Source: CAVSWT01 sp963731745
GTDB taxonomy: Bacteria; Bacteroidota; Ignavibacteria; Ignavibacteriales; Ignavibacteriaceae
Assembly: GCA_963731745.1 (NCBI GenBank)
Contig: CAVSWT010000016.1
Coordinates: 186,001-250,000, forward strand
Direction of reading: 5' to 3'
Length of the DNA: 64,000 bases
Part shown: piece after piece, positions 1-8,169 of the stretch
Position numbering within the stretch: position 1 is the stretch's first letter
Layout of the letters: every line of letters starts with the position of its first letter
Notes under the pieces: generated by a model
Database searches by the model: none
Told to the model about the DNA's origin: nothing
What the model saw: the letters and a program-made list of their open reading frames with translations, nothing else
Made by a program: the position numbers and the translations under genes

Positions 1-846
1 ACTTAAAGCAGTGTATAGGAACAAAGTCATTATATTCACACCGCTAAATGTTCTTGACTGAAATAAATTTAACGGCATCATTGGATGACTGCTTTTCTTC
101 TGAACAAAAATAAAAAATACCAATGCTATTACTCCGCCAGCTAAGGATAATTGAATGATTGGATCTGCAAAGCTTTTACTCGAAGCTTCCAAAAATCCAT
201 AAGTTATTCCTGCCAATCCTATTGTTGCAAGTATTGCCCCAACTATATCAAGATTTTTCGCAGAATCATCCTTATTTTCAGGAACATATTTAGTAAGTAT
301 GATTACGGCAATTAATGCCAGTGGAATGTTTATAAAAAAAATTAATCGCCATAAACCTAAGCCGGCTAACCAGCCTCCCAATGCAGGGCCTATGATAGTT
401 GTTAATGCACTAAAAGTTGACCAAGTCCCAAAAGCTTTGCCTCTTCTATTAGAAGGAACTATTGCTGAAATGATAGCAAGACTGCCAGGCACCATTAAAG
501 CGCCGCCGACACCCTGAAATGCCCTTGCTGTAATTAATAAACTTTTACCCGAAGAAATCCCGCAAAGTACAGATGATATGCTGAATAGTATCATACCGAT
601 GATAAATATTTTCTTTCTGCCATAGAGATCTCCTAAAGATCCGCCGACTAACAAAAGTGAGGAAAGAAAAAGTGAATAAGCATTGATAATCCAGAATAAG
701 GATTTACCGTTTATTTTTAAATCCGATTGAATAGCGGGAAGCACAACGTTCAGCGCGGAAAAATCTATGAACACCATGCTCGAACCAAGAATGGTTGCAA
801 TGAGTGTCCACTTCTCTACTGAGTTAATATTGTTAGTATTATTCAT
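1..846 (-). CDS. MFS drug-efflux transporter, DHA2 (EmrB/QacA) family, partial
   Basis: The ATG is at 846 and the frame is open to the left edge, giving 282 residues of a longer protein (14-helix DHA2 transporters are usually about 450-550 aa). Translation shows the family signature: a first helix with VFIDFSALNVVLPAIQ, the A-motif loop GGSLGDLYGRKK after helix 2, a helix with RAFQGVGGALMVPGS, and the motif-C-like stretch GPALGGWLAG. It is probably an inner-membrane proton antiporter exporting drugs or other hydrophobic compounds. The substrate cannot be read from the sequence. It is divergent from the barrel gene at 1093, and an inverted repeat about 73 bases upstream of its start may be a repressor site. 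The C-terminal half lies outside the window. Confidence 0.9.
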   Translation of the reverse strand, partial: MNNTNNINSVEKWTLIATILGSSMVFIDFSALNVVLPAIQSDLKINGKSLFWIINAYSLFLSSLLLVGGSLGDLYGRKKIFIIGMILFSISSVLCGISSGKSLLITARAFQGVGGALMVPGSLAIISAIVPSNRRGKAFGTWSTFSALTTIIGPALGGWLAGLGLWRLIFFINIPLALIAVIILTKYVPENKDDSAKNLDIVGAILATIGLAGITYGFLEASSKSFADPIIQLSLAGGVIALVFFIFVQKKSSHPMMPLNLFQSRTFSGVNIMTLFLYTALS

Positions 847-918
847 TTTAAAAATCGCGAAAGGAATATTTCATTTTAGATTGACGAAAAAGAATAATCA
901 AATAATTGTATAAATCAA

Positions 919-937
919 ATGATTTTGGGTAAATCAT
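919..937. promoter_or_regulatory. Inverted repeat in the MFS / barrel divergent promoter region
   Basis: Perfect 7-base arms ATGATTT and AAATCAT are separated by TGGGT. A further ATCATC lies about 20 bases downstream. The position, about 73 bases before the MFS start codon, suits an operator for a drug-responsive repressor of the TetR or MarR type. That role is inferred from context only; no regulator gene is adjacent. Confidence 0.35.
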
Positions 938-1092
938 CAAAAGGTTTTAAAATAATCATCAGATAGAAATATTTTTATTTTATTTTTTTCACTAACCAGA
1001 ACTATTTTCATTTATTGATTTTATTACCAGTTATGAATTAGTTTAATTAGAAACGATATTTTTGTTATGTTTGAAATCAAAAAAATATAATA

Positions 1093-1677
1093 ATGACTAA
1101 ATTTTTTTCTGTGATTTTAATATTCATCCTGCTTGCCTCAGGTTCAACTAAAGCTCAGGGAATTGAAAATGGAGCATTTGGTGCGCCTGTAATTAAATAT
1201 TCAGAAATTATAAATCAAACAGGAATAATAATCGGTGGGAAGTGGGGCTGGGTAATTAATAGAAGATTTGTAATTGGAACTGGATTTTATGCTTTGGTCA
1301 ATGGGATAAATACAAATTTTGTTGATAATGCCACCGGACAATCAATATTTTTTAAATATAATTATGCCGGATTAGAATTTGAATTTTTGCTATTAAAGGA
1401 CAGCAAATTTAATGTTTCGCTTGATATGCTTCTGGCTGCCGGAGGACAAAATTTTTATGCTGAAAATAATAATAACATCAAATCGGATTTTGGAACAAAT
1501 AATTTTTTAGCCTGGGAACCGCAAATTGATTTTGAGCTGGAAGTTTATAAATGGTTCCATATTGATGCGGGCTTAAGCTACCGCATGATTTCCAGTTACA
1601 ATAAAATATTTAATACCACCGAAAAAGATTTGGAAGGAACTTCCTTCTTATTGAACTTCAAGTTCGGAGAATATTAA
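1093..1677 (+). CDS. Secreted outer-membrane beta-barrel protein, function unknown
   Basis: A protein of 194 aa with a clear signal peptide (lysine near the start, a hydrophobic stretch to about residue 18, cleavage after TKAQ). The mature part alternates hydrophobic and polar residues, has repeated aromatic-rich strands and ends on a charged-aromatic strand (LLNFKFGEY). This pattern is typical of small 8-stranded outer-membrane barrels. It probably sits in the outer membrane. No enzymatic motif is seen. It is followed after about 85 bases by the DUF2279-like gene on the same strand and may be cotranscribed with it. Confidence 0.7.
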   Translation: MTKFFSVILIFILLASGSTKAQGIENGAFGAPVIKYSEIINQTGIIIGGKWGWVINRRFVIGTGFYALVNGINTNFVDNATGQSIFFKYNYAGLEFEFLLLKDSKFNVSLDMLLAAGGQNFYAENNNNIKSDFGTNNFLAWEPQIDFELEVYKWFHIDAGLSYRMISSYNKIFNTTEKDLEGTSFLLNFKFGEY

Positions 1678-1763
1678 ATATTAATTACAACGAGATTTTA
1701 ATTTGAATAATTTCATTATCAAATCATTAATTACATCAAAATAAGATAACATCAATTTTATTT

Positions 1764-2801
1764 TTGATCATGATTTTATTTTGTGCTAATTCTTCTTCAG
1801 CACAAACGCAAATCAGTGAATTAGATTCTATTGACACCACACTAAATTATACAAATAATTACAACACTAAACTAAGTCTGCATAATTCAACTTTTCTTTC
1901 ACTAGAAAAATTTACTTATGCAGGCCAAAGACGTTATACTTTAAATGGATCACTTCCTAATATTGAGACTAAAATACGGCCTGCAACTACAGCCATCATT
2001 GGAGGAATTTATACCGGTACTTTAGTATGGCTGCATATTCATCAAGCGAATGCATGGTGGAGCGGAGATAGAGGTAAATTTCATTTTCAGGAAGATTGGG
2101 TTTCTGCTTTGCAGGTTGATAAAGCTGGCCATGCGTTTGGAGCTTATTTTGTTTCATATCTTTTAAGTGAAGGATTTATAGCGTCAGGTTTTTCGTGGGA
2201 TGATGCAACAAATTGGGGAACAGTTCTGGCGCTTCTATACCAAACATATGTTGAAATTGAAGATGGTTTTGCAAGAGATTGGGGGTTCAGTCCTTCGGAT
2301 TGGTATGCAGATGCAACTGGATCTTTATTTTTTCTTGCCCAGCATTATGTTCCTGCACTTCAAAACATTACGCCTAAATGGCAATTTGTTCCTTCGGAAT
2401 GGACTGGTAAACCGATTATAAACAGGCCGCGAACCTTTATTGATGATTATAATAGTTCAACATTCTGGTGGTCATTAAATGTTTATAATATTCTTCCACA
2501 AAATTTAAAAAAGTATTGGACGCCATGGCTGGAAATTTCATTCGGATACGGTGCGGATGCAATAGATGCACCTATCTTAGCCGATGGCCCGCCGGATCAA
2601 TTGGCTTTAAGGAGATATGCGATTGGACTTGATTACAATTTGGTAGAGCTGCTGCCGGACGGCGGATGGTTCTGGAATTGGTTTCGACAAACTTTAAATT
2701 ACATAAAACTTCCGGCGCCGGCTTTAGAATTTCAGAATAACGTAGTTCGATTTTACTTGATGTACCCATTTAGAATTTCAATTGGAAATTTTAAACTTTA
2801 G
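1764..2801 (+). CDS. DUF2279-like (YfiM-type) predicted periplasmic/outer-membrane protein
   Basis: The central part carries the pattern I associate with DUF2279: DKAGHAFGAYFVSYLLSEG, then YVEIEDGFARDWGFSPSDW and YADATGSLFF, roughly residues 120-190. Members are predicted periplasmic or membrane-associated proteins of unknown biochemical role. The C-terminal half looks like amphipathic strands ending in a basic-hydrophobic strand (FRISIGNFKL). The N-terminus is odd. No ATG occurs between the previous gene and 1770. The TTG at 1764 leaves a signal peptide of only about 13 residues with no positive charge. In-frame codons upstream of 1764 back to a stop at 1728 read NKITSILFLI, which would complete a normal signal peptide, so a rare ATA or ATT start near 1746-1755 is possible. 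Confidence 0.65.
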   Translation: MIMILFCANSSSAQTQISELDSIDTTLNYTNNYNTKLSLHNSTFLSLEKFTYAGQRRYTLNGSLPNIETKIRPATTAIIGGIYTGTLVWLHIHQANAWWSGDRGKFHFQEDWVSALQVDKAGHAFGAYFVSYLLSEGFIASGFSWDDATNWGTVLALLYQTYVEIEDGFARDWGFSPSDWYADATGSLFFLAQHYVPALQNITPKWQFVPSEWTGKPIINRPRTFIDDYNSSTFWWSLNVYNILPQNLKKYWTPWLEISFGYGADAIDAPILADGPPDQLALRRYAIGLDYNLVELLPDGGWFWNWFRQTLNYIKLPAPALEFQNNVVRFYLMYPFRISIGNFKL

Positions 2802-3144
2802 TTATCTATTTTTACAAAACTAATTACCTCAATACCTAATTTAGGTATTCAAAACTACCTAATTTTTCAAATCATTTTACCTAATACAGCGATTGAATAA
2901 AGAGCAATCGAAACATATTTTTTGATCCAAGTTTTATCCCGATAAAAATTTATAAATAGTTTTAATCTCATTTAATATAAGTCAAAATATTATGTGAATT
3001 AATTTTCTATATTTTTTTTAATCTCAAAATTGTAATATTAGAACAAAACGGATGAAGTGATAAAAAGCGGTAACTTAAAATTAATAAATGGATGCATACT
3101 CAATACGAAAGAATAAATAAAATATAAATGGAGTAACTTTTAAT
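2802..3144. other. Intergenic region upstream of the iron permease
   Basis: About 340 bases without a convincing gene. It holds the TACCTAA repeats described separately and the FTR1 ribosome binding site (GGAG about 11 bases before the ATG). The remainder is AT-rich with no further structure I can support. Confidence 0.7.
2825..2885 (+). promoter_or_regulatory. Phased TACCTAAT repeats with inverted copy, candidate metal-responsive operator
   Basis: TACCTAAT occurs at 2833, 2856 and 2878, spaced 23 and 22 bases, about two helical turns. A degenerate copy, TACCTC, is at 2825. The inverted form TTAGGTA is at 2841, giving an AATACCTAA/TTAGGTATT palindrome at 2831-2849 and a TTAGGTA-N8-TACCTAA pair at 2841-2862. 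TTAGG...CCTAA arms resemble DtxR/IdeR-family iron boxes, although the usual 19-base spacing is not met. The next gene encodes an FTR1 iron permease, so metal control is a reasonable inference. Confidence 0.5.
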
Positions 3145-4101
3145 ATGTCCTTTTTAAAAAGCATTTCTGGAAAAGCGATACTAATCGGAACTGGTCTTTT
3201 ATTAATAATCACAGTTTTAATTTGGCAGGCAATTGTATTCTCAGGTTCCCCTGACCCTTCGGCTAAAAATTTGAGCAGCACTGCAGCTATTCTTAGCTGT
3301 GGAATTCTTGTATTCCGGGAAGGACTAGAAGCAATACTTGTGCTTGCTGCTATTGTTGCCACTGTTAAAAGAAGAGAGCAGAAAAATTTTTCAAAAGGTA
3401 TTTTTGCGGGTTCGATAATAGGTTTAATTGCAACCGCTGCAACTTGGTTTATAGTTGTGTTTATACTTTCAAATATCGATCTGCCGCAATTAGATATACA
3501 AGCAGCTACCGGGCTTCTGGCCATCGTTGTTTTATTATTAGTTATGAATTGGTTCTTTCATAAAATTTACTGGACTGGTTGGATTTCACATCATACTAAC
3601 CGAGGGAAACGATTAATTGATTCTCCTTCAAGAAGCAATTACAGGATGTTTCAAGGTTTTGCTTTGCTAGGTTTTACTGCAATTTACCGTGAAGGATTTG
3701 AAATTGTTTTGTTCCTTCAGCAGCTTAGGCTGCAAGATGGGAACAACATTGTCTTTGCTGGCACTGCAATCGGGCTATCACTTACAGCAATAGTTGCTGT
3801 GCTTACATTTATTGCAAATGAAAAGCTACCTTACAAAAAAATGCTTATTTTAACCGGTGTATTGCTGGGAGTTGTACTTTTAGTTATGGTTGGAGAAAGC
3901 GTGCAGGAAATGCAGCAGGCAAATTGGCTTCCAATTACAAATATTAATATATCAATCCCCGATTGGATGGGAATGTGGTTTGCTGTTTTTCCTAATCTTC
4001 AAGGTTTAGCAGCACAAGCTATAGCTGCTTTGCTTGTTTTGGGTTCATACATTTCAGCACAGCGACTTCGACAGTCGTCCAAGAGATTGAACTTAAGTTA
4101 A
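3145..4101 (+). CDS. FTR1/EfeU-family iron permease
   Basis: A protein of 318 aa, mostly membrane helices. It has the two diagnostic REGxE iron-binding motifs of the family: REGLE at about residues 58-62 and REGFE at about 182-186, each inside a helix. Family members import iron (Fe3+ with an oxidase partner, or ferrous/lead ions in some bacteria) across the inner membrane. No EfeO, EfeB or fused cytochrome domain is present, and no multicopper oxidase gene is adjacent. The next gene (an OprB-like porin) begins within a few dozen bases, so the two are probably cotranscribed. The start is supported by GGAG about 11 bases upstream. TACCTAA repeats upstream suggest metal regulation. Confidence 0.88.
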   Translation: MSFLKSISGKAILIGTGLLLIITVLIWQAIVFSGSPDPSAKNLSSTAAILSCGILVFREGLEAILVLAAIVATVKRREQKNFSKGIFAGSIIGLIATAATWFIVVFILSNIDLPQLDIQAATGLLAIVVLLLVMNWFFHKIYWTGWISHHTNRGKRLIDSPSRSNYRMFQGFALLGFTAIYREGFEIVLFLQQLRLQDGNNIVFAGTAIGLSLTAIVAVLTFIANEKLPYKKMLILTGVLLGVVLLVMVGESVQEMQQANWLPITNINISIPDWMGMWFAVFPNLQGLAAQAIAALLVLGSYISAQRLRQSSKRLNLS

Positions 4102-4151
4102 AGATGATTAATTTCCCAATTACAGTATTCATGCACAACGCTAAAACTTCA

Positions 4152-5363
4152 ATGAAATATAAAATATTCGTAATTATTCTTGCTTTGCTTCTAATTCAAG
4201 CGGAAAATATTCACACTCAGATTTTAAATAACTTAATAAATATTCCCGGTGTAGATGTTCAACTAGGTTTTACAAATGACTTTTTGTCAAATCTTTCCGG
4301 CGGCATCAAAAAAGGATCAAGTTATATTGGCCTGGTCAAAACTGATTTGAATATTGATCTGGACAAATCTTTTGGAATGGCAGGCACAAGTATGCTGATA
4401 TCTGCGATCGGCGTGTTGGGAAATGATTTTAATGATAAAGTCGGTAGTGAACAAGGAATTGATAATATAGAAGCATATAGGACCTGGAAAATTTATGAAT
4501 TCTGGATCGAACAAAAATTATTTAACGATAATTTATCTTTAAAATTCGGACTTTATGATTTAAATTCTGAATTTGATGTTCAGCAAGCATCATTAATTTT
4601 CTTAAATCCTTCACAAGGAATTGGTCCGGAATACGCTTTAACGGGGGAAAACGGCCCTTCAATATACCCAACAACATCTTTAGCTTTTAGGTTTGATTAT
4701 AAAAATAAAACTGGCTTCTATACGCAAGCAGCTATAATAGATGGAGTGGCCGGAGATCCGAACAAGCCAATTGGAACTCAAATTATTTTAAATAAAGATG
4801 ATGGGCTTTTATTAGCTTGTGAAATTGGATTTGCAGGGAAAGCAGAAGTTTTAACTGAAGGCTATGAAAAGTATTCTCTCGGAGGCTGGTATTATACGAA
4901 TCGGTTTAAAAAGATTACTTTAAATAATTCGAACAATACTGTTTATAAAAAAGGAAATTATGGCATTTATTTCTCAGCTGAAAAATTTCTTTGGAGTGAA
5001 CCTAAGAATACTGAAGAAGGATTATCCGCATTTGTAAGGATTGGATTATCAGATAGAGATTTAAATCAGGTTGATGGTTACGTAGGGTTAGGATTACATT
5101 ATACAGGTTTATTTTCCGGTAGAGATAAAGATCAAATTGGTATTGCTTTGGCTTCCGCACATAATAATACCAGATATCTTCAATCACTTGATGAAAATAT
5201 TCAGCCGGAGGAATTCGAAAGCATTATTGAAATGACGTATCTATTTTATTTTTCAAGCTGGTTTCAACTTCAGCCTGACATTCAATATGTTATCAATCCT
5301 GCTTACAGCGGAATAAATGATTACTCATTTATCTCATCGATTAGAGTTCAATTATTTTTTTGA
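4152..5363 (+). CDS. OprB-like carbohydrate-selective porin family protein
   Basis: I chose the ATG at 4152 because MKYKIFVIILALLLIQ then forms a normal signal peptide. An in-frame ATG at 4104 would add 16 residues with no signal character. The mature protein of about 380 aa has OprB-like traits: an amphipathic barrel, a region where LKFGLYDLNSEFD is followed by FLNPSQGIGPE, then FYTQAAIIDG, and a final aromatic strand (IRVQLFF). OprB porins form outer-membrane channels, classically for sugars. Here the partner is an iron permease, so the solute may instead be a metal complex; that is inference. It directly follows the FTR1 gene. Confidence 0.75.
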   Translation: MKYKIFVIILALLLIQAENIHTQILNNLINIPGVDVQLGFTNDFLSNLSGGIKKGSSYIGLVKTDLNIDLDKSFGMAGTSMLISAIGVLGNDFNDKVGSEQGIDNIEAYRTWKIYEFWIEQKLFNDNLSLKFGLYDLNSEFDVQQASLIFLNPSQGIGPEYALTGENGPSIYPTTSLAFRFDYKNKTGFYTQAAIIDGVAGDPNKPIGTQIILNKDDGLLLACEIGFAGKAEVLTEGYEKYSLGGWYYTNRFKKITLNNSNNTVYKKGNYGIYFSAEKFLWSEPKNTEEGLSAFVRIGLSDRDLNQVDGYVGLGLHYTGLFSGRDKDQIGIALASAHNNTRYLQSLDENIQPEEFESIIEMTYLFYFSSWFQLQPDIQYVINPAYSGINDYSFISSIRVQLFF

Positions 5364-5392
5364 CAGTATGTTATGTATGGTCCAAAAAATAA

Positions 5393-5419
5393 AGAGGTCC
5401 ATTTCTACAATGAACCTCT
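5393..5419 (-). terminator. Intrinsic terminator hairpin between convergent genes
   Basis: Arms AGAGGTCCATT and AATGAACCTCT (one mismatch) with a 5-base loop. On the minus strand the hairpin is followed by a T-rich run (complement of CCAAAAAATAAA), so it mainly ends the minus-strand transcript leaving the PhnB gene. It also sits just after the porin gene. Confidence 0.75.
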
Positions 5420-5426
5420 CTAAATA

Positions 5427-5867
5427 TTAATAATTATCTCGTTTGAGGGTAGGTGTAATTAACCATCCACTGAATACCAAATTATCGGTTAACATCCCAA
5501 AATATGCACCCCAAAAAGCATCAGCAAGAGGCATAGTGACTTTCCCACCTTTAGAGAGACCATTAAATATTGTATCCGCTTCTTCTTTACTTTCAGCTTC
5601 AATTGAAAGATGAAAATTAGTTCCCGGAGTTACTTTGTGTCCCATAGACTCCAGTGCATCTGTTGCCATTAACACATTTCCTTTACCAATTGGCAAAGCA
5701 ATATGCATTACTTTTTGTTTTTCAGAATCACTTAATTTTTCTGAACCCGGAGTACCTTCAAATCTAAATACTCCTCCTGCAAATTCTCCGCCAAATACTG
5801 ACTTGTAAAAGTTGAATGCTTCTTCTGAATTTCCTGGAAAATTTAGATATGGATTTAATGTAGCCAT
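5427..5867 (-). CDS. PhnB-type VOC (glyoxalase/DMT-like) family protein
   Basis: A protein of 146 aa with the PhnB-subfamily layout: NPYLNFPGNSEEAFNFYKSVFGG at the start, a central IALPIGKGNVLMATD strand and WGAYFGMLTDNLVFSGW-like sequence at the end. VOC proteins fold as paired beta-alpha-beta-beta-beta modules that often bind a metal. The PhnB subgroup has no firmly assigned reaction in most bacteria. A GAGGAG ribosome binding site precedes the ATG. It is the last gene of the minus-strand accessory run that begins near 12144, and a terminator follows it. Confidence 0.85.
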   Translation of the reverse strand: MATLNPYLNFPGNSEEAFNFYKSVFGGEFAGGVFRFEGTPGSEKLSDSEKQKVMHIALPIGKGNVLMATDALESMGHKVTPGTNFHLSIEAESKEEADTIFNGLSKGGKVTMPLADAFWGAYFGMLTDNLVFSGWLITPTLKRDNY

Positions 5868-5969
5868 AATTTAGCTCCTCTAATTTATTAATGTTTATTT
5901 AAATTTATTAATTATAAAAGTTACTTTTTAATGGCTAATAACGACATGGTTATATAATTTCAAATATTT

Positions 5970-6947
5970 TTAAAAACCTACAATATTATGCGGTATATAT
6001 GGCGCTTCCAGTTTTTGAATTTCTTCATCAGACAGTTTAAGTGACTCTGCGGCTATTGCATCTTCAAGATGATTTAATTTTGTTGCACCAACAATAGGAG
6101 CAGTAATTACAGGTTTTGATAGTACCCATGCTAGAGCTATTTGTGCCTGCGAAACACCTCTTGACTTTGAAATTTCAGTAACACAATTAATAACTTTTTT
6201 ATCAGCATCTTCAGTTTTTTCGTAAAGTGTTTTCCCCCAAATATCTGTCTTTGCTCTCTCGGTATCTTCTTGCTTTTCCCATGGGCGGGTAAGCCTGCCG
6301 CGTGCAAGCGGGCTCCATGGAATTACACCTATTCCCTCTTCCAAACAAAGCGGCAGCATTTCCCGTTCTTCTTCTCTGTACAAAAGATTATAATACGGCT
6401 GCATAGAAACAAAACGTGTCCAGCCAAATAGATCAGATAAGTAAAGTGATTTTGCAAATTGCCATGCGAACATTGTCGATGCACCGATATATCTTACTTT
6501 TCCTGCTTTAACGATATCATGCAAAGCTTCCAGGGTTTCCTCAATAGGTGTTTCATAATCCCAGCGATGAATTTGATACAGATCGATATAATCTGTGCCT
6601 AATCTTTTTAAACTATTATCAACTTCTGTCATTATTGCTTTTCGCGATAATCCTTTTCCGTTTGGATCCTCGCGCATTTTAAAATATACTTTTGAAGCAA
6701 TTACTACTTCGTCGCGGGTGGTGTACTTTTTAATTGCTCTGCCAACTATTTCTTCGCTAACGCCTAGTGAATACATATTCGCAGTATCAAAAAAGTTAAT
6801 ACCGGATTCGATGGCTTTTTGAAAAAACGGCTGACTTTGTTCTTCGGTTAAAAACCATTTTCTTGAAATAGTTGATCCATAACTCATACAGCCTAAACAT
6901 ATTCTAGAAACCTTTAAACCGGACCTCCCGAGGTTAACATAGTTCAT
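5970..6947 (-). CDS. Aldo/keto reductase
   Basis: A protein of 325 aa with the whole (beta/alpha)8 aldo/keto reductase pattern. The catalytic tetrad is visible: Asp and Tyr in FFDTANMYSLGVSE, Lys in IASKVYF and His in LYQIHRWD. The cofactor end is APIVGATKLNHLEDAI. It probably reduces aldehydes or ketones with NADPH in the cytoplasm. Its length and NLGRSGLKVSRICLGCMSYG start place it with the YajO/AKR-type oxidoreductases. AGGAGA lies before the ATG. It neighbours several small detoxification-like genes; the substrate is unknown. Confidence 0.92.
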   Translation of the reverse strand: MNYVNLGRSGLKVSRICLGCMSYGSTISRKWFLTEEQSQPFFQKAIESGINFFDTANMYSLGVSEEIVGRAIKKYTTRDEVVIASKVYFKMREDPNGKGLSRKAIMTEVDNSLKRLGTDYIDLYQIHRWDYETPIEETLEALHDIVKAGKVRYIGASTMFAWQFAKSLYLSDLFGWTRFVSMQPYYNLLYREEEREMLPLCLEEGIGVIPWSPLARGRLTRPWEKQEDTERAKTDIWGKTLYEKTEDADKKVINCVTEISKSRGVSQAQIALAWVLSKPVITAPIVGATKLNHLEDAIAAESLKLSDEEIQKLEAPYIPHNIVGF

Positions 6948-7041
6948 TAATTCTGTCTCCTTTGTTTAATTAAATTTGGGATGAAAATTTAATAATAATT
7001 TTAAATGAATGTTTTGATATACATATCTTTTATTATCTAAA

Positions 7042-7176
7042 TCAACTTTTTGTCTTGTTTAAAACTCCGTATGATACATGAGTAAAAATTGGAGATTTGA
7101 TTGTTTCCATAATGTCTATATCAAATTTTTCTTTGTCAATATTTTCAAATAATCTAACTCCATCGTGCAATAACAT
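7042..7176 (-). pseudogene. C-terminal remnant of a RibD_C / dihydrofolate-reductase-like protein
   Basis: A 44-codon minus-strand frame ends at TGA 7042-7044 and reads HDGVRLFENIDKEKF, then SPIFTHVSYGVL. This matches the last strand-helix-strand of RibD_C family reductases (typically G-x-G-x-RLF-x-N ... THLRYRV). A TGA sits directly upstream of its only ATG (7174-7176), and the N-terminal three quarters, including the NADPH site, is missing. A full-length family member lies close by at 7616-8164, but this remnant is not a copy of that gene's own C-terminus, so it comes from a different paralog. Confidence 0.6.
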
Positions 7177-7217
7177 TCAAAAAATACTTTACTCAAAACT
7201 TATTACTCCCTATTTTT

Positions 7218-7604
7218 TTATTGCGGTTTTTTTTTCATTTCATGATTTTTTAAATCTTCTTTAACCCTATACTCAGTTATCTCGGAAATTAATCCTAACG
7301 GTATTTTTTTATTTATTGGAAATTGAATTGTACCTTTTGAAGTTTTATATGATGTTAATCTATCTTTAAAAATTTCTATCGGTTTAGAAGTAGGAAAAAA
7401 TCCGATATGGTTTTTAAATGCCGCAAAATAGACTAACACGCTATGCTGCTTAAATGCCGGCATTTGATAACTTATCACTTCACTTGAATCTGGCGCAGCT
7501 TTTTTAATTGTTTTTCTTATTTTTTGTAAAATTAACTGAATATCATCCGGAAAGTTTTCAATATATTCATCAATCGTTTTCAATGATTTACTATTTGCTT
7601 TCAT
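7218..7604 (-). CDS. DUF1801 (YdhG-like) protein
   Basis: A protein of 128 aa with the DUF1801 pattern: TIDEYIENFPDDIQLILQKI at the N-terminus, EVISYQMPAFKQHSVLVYFA in the middle and KGTIQFPINKKIPLGLI near the end. The family has a YjbQ/frataxin-like small fold. Some members have been proposed as iron chaperones, but the function is generally unknown. It sits 11 bases after the RibD_C reductase gene, so it is probably in the same transcript. Length is normal for the family. Confidence 0.85.
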   Translation of the reverse strand: MKANSKSLKTIDEYIENFPDDIQLILQKIRKTIKKAAPDSSEVISYQMPAFKQHSVLVYFAAFKNHIGFFPTSKPIEIFKDRLTSYKTSKGTIQFPINKKIPLGLISEITEYRVKEDLKNHEMKKKPQ

Positions 7605-7615
7605 TTAATTCCCAT

Positions 7616-8164
7616 TTAAGATTTTTTATAATGTAATACCACCACGCCGGATTTAAAAGTTTTCGTTTCAATCAGCTTCAGATTTATCCGGCTTTGAAGA
7701 TCTTCAAATAAAGGTTTGCCTTTGCCCAAAACTATTGGATGAACTAAAATCCAATATTCATCAATCATATTTTTTTCTGCAAGAGCAGATGCAATGCTTA
7801 AACTTCCAGCAAAAATATACTTCCCGCTTTGATTTTTCAGTTTAGTTACTTCATCTATCAAATTATTTTTAGCAAGTGTTGTATTAGTCCAATTGACCTC
7901 TTTTAATGTTTTAGAGAACACTAATTTGGATATGCTATTATACTTCTCAGCAAACCTTAACTCGCTTTTGGTGTTTCTCGGATCCTGATCGGCAAACGGC
8001 CAGTAGCTTGCCATCATTTCATATGTTTTCCTGCCAAGCAAAACTATATCGGCACTATCAAGCAAATCAGCAAAAAAGTCGTGTAACTCGCTGTCCGCAA
8101 TACCCGCGGTATGATCAGCAAAACCATCAATCGTAATGTTTATTGAAAAAGTTACTTTACGCAT
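7616..8164 (-). CDS. RibD_C / dihydrofolate-reductase-family protein
   Basis: A protein of 182 aa. The start is MRKVTFSINITIDGFADH, the typical first strand and loop of the family. LLGRKTYEMMASYWP supplies the NADPH-binding helix, and KYIFAGSLSIASALAEKNMIDEYWILVHPIVLGKGKPLFE is the dinucleotide-binding second half (cited in pieces here: AGSLSIASAL and VHPIVLGKG). These proteins resemble the reductase domain of riboflavin synthesis RibD and DHFR; stand-alone copies usually have unknown substrates. AAGGAA precedes the ATG. It lies between the HhH protein (5 bases upstream) and DUF1801 (11 bases downstream), clearly an operon. Confidence 0.85.
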   Translation of the reverse strand: MRKVTFSINITIDGFADHTAGIADSELHDFFADLLDSADIVLLGRKTYEMMASYWPFADQDPRNTKSELRFAEKYNSISKLVFSKTLKEVNWTNTTLAKNNLIDEVTKLKNQSGKYIFAGSLSIASALAEKNMIDEYWILVHPIVLGKGKPLFEDLQSRINLKLIETKTFKSGVVVLHYKKS

Positions 8165-8169
8165 TGTTT

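Noticed and set aside
3081..3524. Minus-strand frame over the FTR1 gene start
   Set aside because: It overlaps a confirmed iron-permease frame and has no domain, so it is a shadow frame.
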